NCBI GenBank assembly: GCA_037783415.1
Contig: JAZGTN010000058.1
Span: forward strand, 2,702,001 to 2,766,000
Direction of reading: 5' to 3'
Source of the DNA: Leptasterias polaris
Lineage: Eukaryota > Echinodermata > Asteroidea > Forcipulatida > Asteriidae
DNA length: 64,000 nt
Positions within the stretch are counted from its first letter, which is position 1, and each line of letters begins with the position of its first letter. This document shows, one piece after another, positions 58,645 through 64,000 of this stretch. The position numbers and the translations under genes are program-made. A model generated the notes under the pieces. That model worked only from the letters and a program-made list of their open reading frames with translations, did no database searches and had not been told where the DNA came from.

Positions 58645-59194
58645 CAAAAATTAAAAAAATACATAATTATTTTATTTTGGCTCTATAATTTTTTACTTTC
58701 AATTGTCTTTTCATGTAATTTTCTTTGAGCACCATTAAAGCAAAGAAGCATAGGTTGCCAAATTATATTATGTGTACTGATCAATTATTGACTCACACAT
58801 TTATTACTCCACAAAAGAAAATAATTACTTTTAATTATAATATTGTTGAACAAATTTATGGTGCTGCCTGTGGAAAAAACGCCACTAGTTTGCCAGTTTT
58901 TAAGTTAGAAGTTCCCTTTTTAATACATTGTTTATAACCCAATTACAAATGAAGTTTTTTATCAATAAGTAAACAAGGAACTCACCTCGCCATAAACTTA
59001 GCGAGTAAAATAATTACGGGATATTAATTTAATCCAGTAATAGGCGGGGGGGGGGGGGGGGTTCCCCCCAATATCCGCCACTGTTATCGGTGAAATACAA
59101 CCCTGGGGAGGCAACAAACTTTCAAACTGTCCCCGCACGCGTATTCCCTGTGTCGCAATTTCCCTGCATGTCAGGACAGCAGTGTGTTGTTGTT
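58645..59194. other. 3' flank of the Myb-like gene, no gene recognised
   Basis: AT-rich flank with a G-run followed by C at 59045-59068, a potential short hairpin. Confidence 0.5.
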
Positions 59195-59395
59195 AATATC
59201 TATTGTTGCAAATCCACGAGTGAAACGATATTGAACAATGGGCTACCGAACTCATTATGAAATTCTATAGACGTCGACGGTCGAAGTGGGTTGGATTTTC
59301 TTGGATCTGTGGGCGGAGTCAGCGAAGCAGAGCTTTTCATTGGCCAAGAGCTTTATGGCCGTTGTACATACGTGCAAAACGCATGAACACTAGTA
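59195..59395 (-). repeat. Inner inverted repeat, right arm (promoter-like)
   Basis: Reverse-oriented counterpart of 54185-54345. On the minus strand GTTCATGCGTTTTGCACGTA leads into GCTCTTGGCCAATGAAAAGC, TGACTCCGCCC, then ATGAGTTCGGT and GATTTGCAA. Confidence 0.6.
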
Positions 59396-60412
59396 TCACC
59401 AACGCTTGTGAAGCACGGGTTGCTGTTCAATCTCTATGGATGTAAGGACCGTATTGTATGCACCATGTATCACACGCGCAATGTACGCTTCTTTCGCGGT
59501 AAACTTATTGGTGTTTTTACACACGGAATACCGTGATTTGATAGGATTTTTCAAAGGGTTTGAGGTGCAGAGGGTTTGAGGTGCAGAAGTTATCAGTAGG
59601 TAAGAGAGGCACTCGTATTCATTTTCAAAGGTATGTTGTGATTGTTTTAAATCACTTTTGTAGTATTTTCCCCATTGAGATGACAGCACAGTTGAGAGAA
59701 CTTGTGTGCACAACTTTCCACGTAACAAACGTACAACAATGTTTTCAAATTTTTCGTTGATTTCTCTTTCTCTCACATGTACATCGGCAAGTTTCCATGC
59801 TAATTTTAACCCCTTAGTGATGTTATTTATCTGAAAAGAAGTCGCCAATGTAAAATAAATATATTTTAGCACTTGAATTTACAACACACCAAAAATTGAA
59901 AATGTTACCCCTGTTGGACTGTTTTGGCTTGTTTCTCCGTAATAAAATTTCCGACAAACGACTCATTTAGCTTGATCGCATCACATTTGTTTAAAACATC
60001 TCTCCTCTTCTTTTATAGTGTTAGTTTTGTTTTCAAGGATCATTACCTTGTTTTCAAGGATCATTTTTTATTTGATAAATGAAATAAACGAAACAGACAC
60101 ATGAACCATCTCTCAAATGAATATTTGAACGTTTAATCAAACAAACGAAAGTGCAATTCGTATAGGTAGGCCAACAAATATTGGTACTTAATTATCCCAT
60201 CCTTAAATAGTACGTCAAGCCTAAAACACACTTCGGAGATATTCTGTACAATAAAAACCCTCAAAGTTCACCACACAATAGAGGTTGGGTGAATGCCGTT
60301 TGTACAACAGCATTGACAGTAAATCCGATTGCAGCATTTTCGGAACGATTACGCGGCCACACAGAAAAACGTTTGTACGACGCCGACGTCTGTTGGACCG
60401 AAAGCACCAACG

Positions 60413-60520
60413 CATTGCGGCATTGTTGGAATGAAAGCACGGTCATGCGGGATCAACACGTTGCGGCATTGTTGGAATGAAAGGACACTCTGGGGGATTG
60501 CGGCATTGTTGAAACGAAAA
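60413..60520 (+). repeat. Three spaced copies of ATTGCGGCATTGTTGGAATG
   Basis: The word (last copy diverged to GTTGAAACG) occurs at about 60413, 60459 and 60497, each followed by AAAG/AAAA. It lies between the 6.2 kb unit and the SET exons; role unknown. Confidence 0.75.
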
Positions 60521-60978
60521 TACGGTCTCAGTGTCTGGATAGTTGAGCCTTGTTTGACCGCATTATTGAGCAAGGATTCTTCACACCAAGACCGTTGATT
60601 TGAACTGGACAAAATAAAGGTATTATTTTACGCAGTGATCATTAAAAAAAAAACAATCGTCAGCAGACAAGGCGCATCGAAAGATAATACGCACCGATGT
60701 TTTGGGAGTCTAAAAAGTCAGATAAGACGGTCTTATCCGCAGGAAAATACGGTAAAAGGAATCCACACCCAAAATGGTGGAAATGGCAGACATGTATTTA
60801 GCAAAGTTGCAATTATTATGAACTATTGAATCAGGGCCTACTGTGATATAAAGGGTGATTCAGCTTCCAAGAAAAAGTAAACTAGATCTGATAAAACTTG
60901 TGATTTGTAGATTATTCAAGATTATATCTACACTAACATAGTTTCTACACAAATTGCAAGTGATGCTAGTGAATGTAC

Positions 60979-61165
60979 CTTGCGCCAAGGGAAGTCCTCT
61001 GGTCCATAGTTGTACCTCAGTTCTTGGTTTGCCTCAATATTCTTCAAGGCGAAGATACACAGATGAGGTCTACTATCTACCATAACTTTCTTGATTTTAC
61101 AGTTAGGCTTCTTCCATTCATCATTGATGAACTTTGCCGGACAAGAAATTTCTTGTGCATCCAAG
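60979..61165 (-). CDS. SET domain exon 3 (C-terminal half) of a KMT5A-like gene
   Basis: Encodes 62 residues with the SET C-terminal landmarks: AKFINDEWKKPNCKIKKV where other SET proteins have the RFxNHxxxPN motif (here NDE, as I recall for KMT5A-like multi-copy genes), HLCIFALKNIEANQELRYNY with the substrate-channel Tyr, and GPEDFPWRK. Acceptor TACCATGTCAG and donor CGCAAG/GTACAT are good. Phase 2 in and phase 0 out match exon 2 exactly. The replaced NHS-type motif makes methyltransferase activity uncertain. No stop or frame error. Confidence 0.8.
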
Positions 61166-61887
61166 CTGACATGGTACAAAAAATACAATGCTAATGAATG
61201 ATCATGCAGTCAAAGACAAGCTAGTTTCTGAGTAGTTGAAACAATCGTCTTAAAATGATGACTTAACCAACAATATTATAAACCAAACATTGGTTCTAGG
61301 ACAGTGTGTCAATAAACTGTCAATGCAATGAATTAAATTACATTAATCATTTTAGATCAACAGGTTTTCTGGTGTTTTTCAAGACGAAAAAACAAAGTAG
61401 CTGTGGAAACATGAACTAAAAAGTACATTTGTATTTTGGGAAAAAAATACATTTAACCCAGATCTTGACTAAAGATATAACTTTATTCAAGATCTTGGCG
61501 CATTTGCCGTTATGAAAAACATGCCACTTCTACAATTTCAGACCCTTATTGAAAGTCTATCAGTGTGTAGTTCAGTGTATATTTTCCTGGGAAAATTATA
61601 CCATTTATTTGATTAAGGCAGCTTTTAAAACTGTCCTACTTTTGGTTGATATTTTGGACCTTGTGCCATTTGAACTATATGGTCAAGGTGGTCAAAAGGA
61701 AAAATGTGAAACATATACATGTACATCAAGTTTGAGCCCCAGGGGTCTTAGGGGTCTTTTAGTTTATGACTTGTGGTTTTGCTAGAGCAAATGTCTTATA
61801 GAGAAAAATATCCAGCACAAAGAAAATATATCTGCTACTTTTACATTTTGGAAGTAAAAAATATTACACTTTTAACATCATGCTCAC
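61166..61887 (-). other. SET gene intron 2
   Basis: AT-rich intron with GTGAGC donor and CAG acceptor; no gene inside. Confidence 0.6.
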
Positions 61888-62029
61888 CTGTAGGCAACAC
61901 CATTATGTTTATAGTTAAACATATAGGAAGAGTCTGTCTCCTCATTTTCAGCAGCCACTGTAAGATATCCTCTATACTCAAGGAGGAAGCTTCCTTGTTC
62001 AAAATGTTCTTTAGTGAAAAGGCCATACC
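61888..62029 (-). CDS. SET domain exon 2 (N-terminal half) of a KMT5A-like gene
   Basis: This 142-bp exon has acceptor TTTTTTCAG and donor CCTACAG/GTGAGC. It encodes YGLFTKEHFEQGSFLLEYRG, then YLTVAAENEETDSSYMFNYK and HNGVAY: the SET-N beta strands, including the GxG-like turn for S-adenosylmethionine and the EYRG motif. It joins exon 1 (phase 1) and exon 3 (phase 2) without a break, giving an uninterrupted 145-residue start of the protein. SET enzymes of this type methylate lysines on histones or other proteins; the target here is unknown. Confidence 0.82.
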
Positions 62030-62728
62030 CTGAAAAAATAAATTAATAATAATGTATGTCTTAAGGTATTATTGACAAAATTAAAGGTATGATAAAGCTT
62101 TGGTAATGATAAAAATGTAAATGTTAATAAGTTTAAATCTGAAATCTAACAATTTGCAAATGTTATATTGGTAAACAATCTTCTGTGAAATATTTCAGTC
62201 TGAAATGCTGTAATCTTCAAGAAAAACCGTAGGCCTATCAGAAAACAACCAAAAATGCAACAGCGCTTTTGATTGCAATAATAAAAAACAACTCAATATT
62301 ATGAGAGTGCATCACAAAATAACTGGTGAAATGGAAACTGTTAGTGTTATTTAGTTACTGTTCAATAAGCTTACTGTTCAATTTTGATAATATGTTCACA
62401 GGTTATTTTTATGATGTGTATTTTGAAAATGACATTATTTTGAATGAATTCATTCTTCAAATGTATCATGGAAATTCACTGTCAGCTGGAAAACAAATGC
62501 ATGGCTCTTGAAGGAAAACCAATGTTTACTCAAAGATTCCCCCAGACCCTCTTTTACAAGGAAGAAACCAAGTAAACAATAACACAAAGCGGGTGCACCT
62601 TGACCTTGGATGGGGAACACCAGTAAGTCATATTTATGGGAATGCCTCCCCATTCACAAATCCACATAAAGACTTAAAAACATTATAAAATCATGCATGA
62701 AGTTAAATTCTCAAAATAAATAACTTAC
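62030..62728 (-). other. SET gene intron 1
   Basis: AT-rich intron with GTAAGT donor and TTTTTTCAG acceptor; no gene inside. Confidence 0.6.
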
Positions 62729-62834
62729 CTATGTTATCATCAATATATTGCCTTTCAAAACCAGATTTGTCTAATCCTGATATACAGAATTGTTCTGCTT
62801 CAGCAAGTGGGGATAAGCGTTTTCTCCTCGACAT
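62729..62834 (-). CDS. First coding exon of the KMT5A-like SET gene
   Basis: The ATG at 62834 opens MSRRKRLSPLAEAEQFCISG, then LDKSGFERQYIDDNI, to a consensus donor (ATAG/GTAAGT) in phase 1. The basic start followed by an FC..GLDKSGF motif matches what I recall of the start of invertebrate KMT5A-like proteins. TTTTTTCCAG immediately upstream of AAAATG suggests a further 5' non-coding exon. Together exons 1-3 (62834 to 60979) form an intact SET-domain reading frame, the cleanest host-like gene in the window. Confidence 0.78.
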
Positions 62835-64000
62835 TTTCTGGAAAAAAGAGAAGAAAAAAGACATGATAAGCCATCATTGGTTTTTGGAAGAGTACACTTC
62901 ATTTAAGTCATCTAAAGTTTCCAAAATAGGCTACATGTTGTAAACAAAAAATTGTGTTCAACATTTTGAGATGATAGGCATTACATTATTTGTAGGCCCT
63001 ACATCATTTACACACACACACACACGTAAGATTGCAGGGATCCTACTTAGTGTACACGTAGCGTGACGCGGTAGGAAGTTGTTTGTATATCTGACCGCTA
63101 AGTACTTGCCATCGTCACTCATTTTAGGCTTTTATTACAAAATTATCTCACCAGCCTTAATACACATGATAAGATTATGTCTTGCCTAGAGGTTACCATG
63201 GTTATGAACTTGTCATGAACTTGGGGTTTTTTAAACAGAGAAAACAATTAAAATGGCTGTCGGATTGGACAGTTGGAACCCTGTTTTGGATCGGTGCAAA
63301 TTAAACAAGTTTGTTTCCCTGCCTGAGGCCTTAACCTAGAAACTATAAATATAGCAATGAGAAGACCTGATGCCTTAACAGTCAGTGCGCAGCGTGCATG
63401 ATAATGAGGTCAAAAGCCAGATTTCATTTGCAGCCGAAAGGTGGTTTCGGACGGTCTCGGACCCCTTCGAGATTTCGCGTGAAAGTGCGAGCGTTCCGAC
63501 ACGGCCTCTTAAAACCGATGGGAAACCACATCGAGGTCAGTGCTAGGCCAACATGGAGTGGTAAGTAGATTTCTTGACATTTAACGTAGTATAAAAACCC
63601 ATTCCCCCCTCAATTTAACCACTCAAAGACATTTAAATTTTCGCCTAAAGTGTACTTAGGTTTTCACACTTTTCGTTGAACAGCTTCATACTTTTGGTGA
63701 ACCCGACTGTTTCGAGCAGGAAGGAGACATTTGAGGTCGATTTTACGTTAGACGAAGGATGCTCGGTGCCATTGATACCACATTCACTTCTGCCCGTTAA
63801 ACCGTTGTCGTTTTTTTCGGTCTCAAAAAATCAGGAAAAATCAGAAATTTCGCCGCTGCGTGGCACTCATTGTTGCGTGGGTGTCATAACAACACTACGG
63901 CCAATACGTTCGTTGTAAACACAATCCTGTGACTGCTTTTTAATCGTTTTGTCTCGGTTTGTTCATGCTGAATTTTGTCATAATACATTAAAATATGAAC
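62835..64000. other. Upstream region of the SET gene, no coding gene recognised
   Basis: A short CA repeat lies at 63010-63026. The GC-richer block at 63380-63560 could hold a promoter or first non-coding exon of the minus-strand gene. No TATA box or start site could be fixed. Confidence 0.4.

Larger units (their letters stand above)
53755..59984. mobile_element. 6.2 kb inverted-repeat unit carrying a PIF/Harbinger gene pair
   Basis: The left end (53755-53787, beginning GTGATGCGATCAAGCAAAAT) and right end (59952-59984, its complement) match at 32 of 33 positions. ATTT lies on both outer sides (53751-53754 and 59985-59988). Inside is a divergent pair of genes typical of PIF/Harbinger: a HARBI1-like transposase (minus) and a Myb/SANT-like protein (plus). 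A second, looser inverted pair lies at about 54185-54345 and 59195-59395. A 4-bp flank is not the usual 3-bp Harbinger duplication, so the ends may belong to a different element or the flank match may be chance. Confidence 0.65.

Noticed and set aside
44251..59068. Poly-C and poly-G runs (44251, 46021, 47479, 50520, 50905, 54521, 59045) as possible G-quadruplex regulators
   Set aside because: They occur in scattered intronic and repeat contexts without a pattern, and homopolymers are prone to assembly error.
59396..59872. 158-codon minus-strand ORF in the right arm of the 6.2 kb unit
   Set aside because: No motif recognised, no equivalent on the left arm, and no clear ATG context; may be chance in AT-rich DNA.

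Overview
The window looks like nuclear DNA from a marine invertebrate animal; echinoderm, hemichordate or cephalochordate-like is my inference from the transposon mix and the intron-bearing genes. It is AT-rich, has GT-AG introns and no bacterial-style operons, and is dominated by mobile elements of many classes. No tRNA or rRNA gene was recognised.

Layout. 1-6.8 kb: an Ngaro-like tyrosine-recombinase retrotransposon (gag, RT/RNase H, recombinase, SGNH hydrolase) whose left end is outside the window. Its hydrolase frame is split by a 2.28 kb inverted-repeat element. 6.9-11 kb: a 54-57 bp tandem repeat and two non-autonomous DNA transposons, one with TA flanks and one with TTAA flanks. 11.9-15.1 kb: relics of a basic transposon-linked protein and of an integrase-core gene, plus a dispersed GTAACGTAWGTTTC word. 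19-21.8 kb: a broken hAT-like transposase on the minus strand, followed at 22.6-24.5 kb by repeated GTAATGCGACTGACC words. 24.8-32.2 kb: a complete, recent Ty3/Gypsy element with near-identical LTRs, a helix-hairpin-helix start in gag and a PHD finger at the end of pol, but many frameshifts. 33.2-35.5 kb: a damaged piggyBac transposase. 35.8-37.0 kb: a homogeneous 16/12-bp CCATGG minisatellite. 40.7-43.7 kb: a 3 kb inverted-repeat element packed with hairpin-forming ACGTTG repeats.

44.4-62.8 kb holds the most gene-like content. Minus-strand exons with mutually compatible splice phases encode a KMT5A-like SET domain (three intact exons, 60.98-62.83 kb), a short linker exon (52.7 kb), a tyrosine-recombinase-fold exon (49.66-50.26 kb) and small hydrophilic/acidic exons (46.8, 45.8 and 44.4 kb). 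They could be one SET-recombinase gene or two adjacent genes. The proposed introns are full of insertions: two DNA transposons, a Penelope fragment abutting a non-LTR retrotransposon 3' end, and a 6.2 kb unit with 33-bp inverted repeats that carries a divergent PIF/Harbinger transposase and Myb-like gene pair.

Most protein-coding content therefore belongs to selfish elements. The SET and recombinase exons are the best candidates for a host or domesticated gene. All family assignments come from reading motifs by eye; no search was run.
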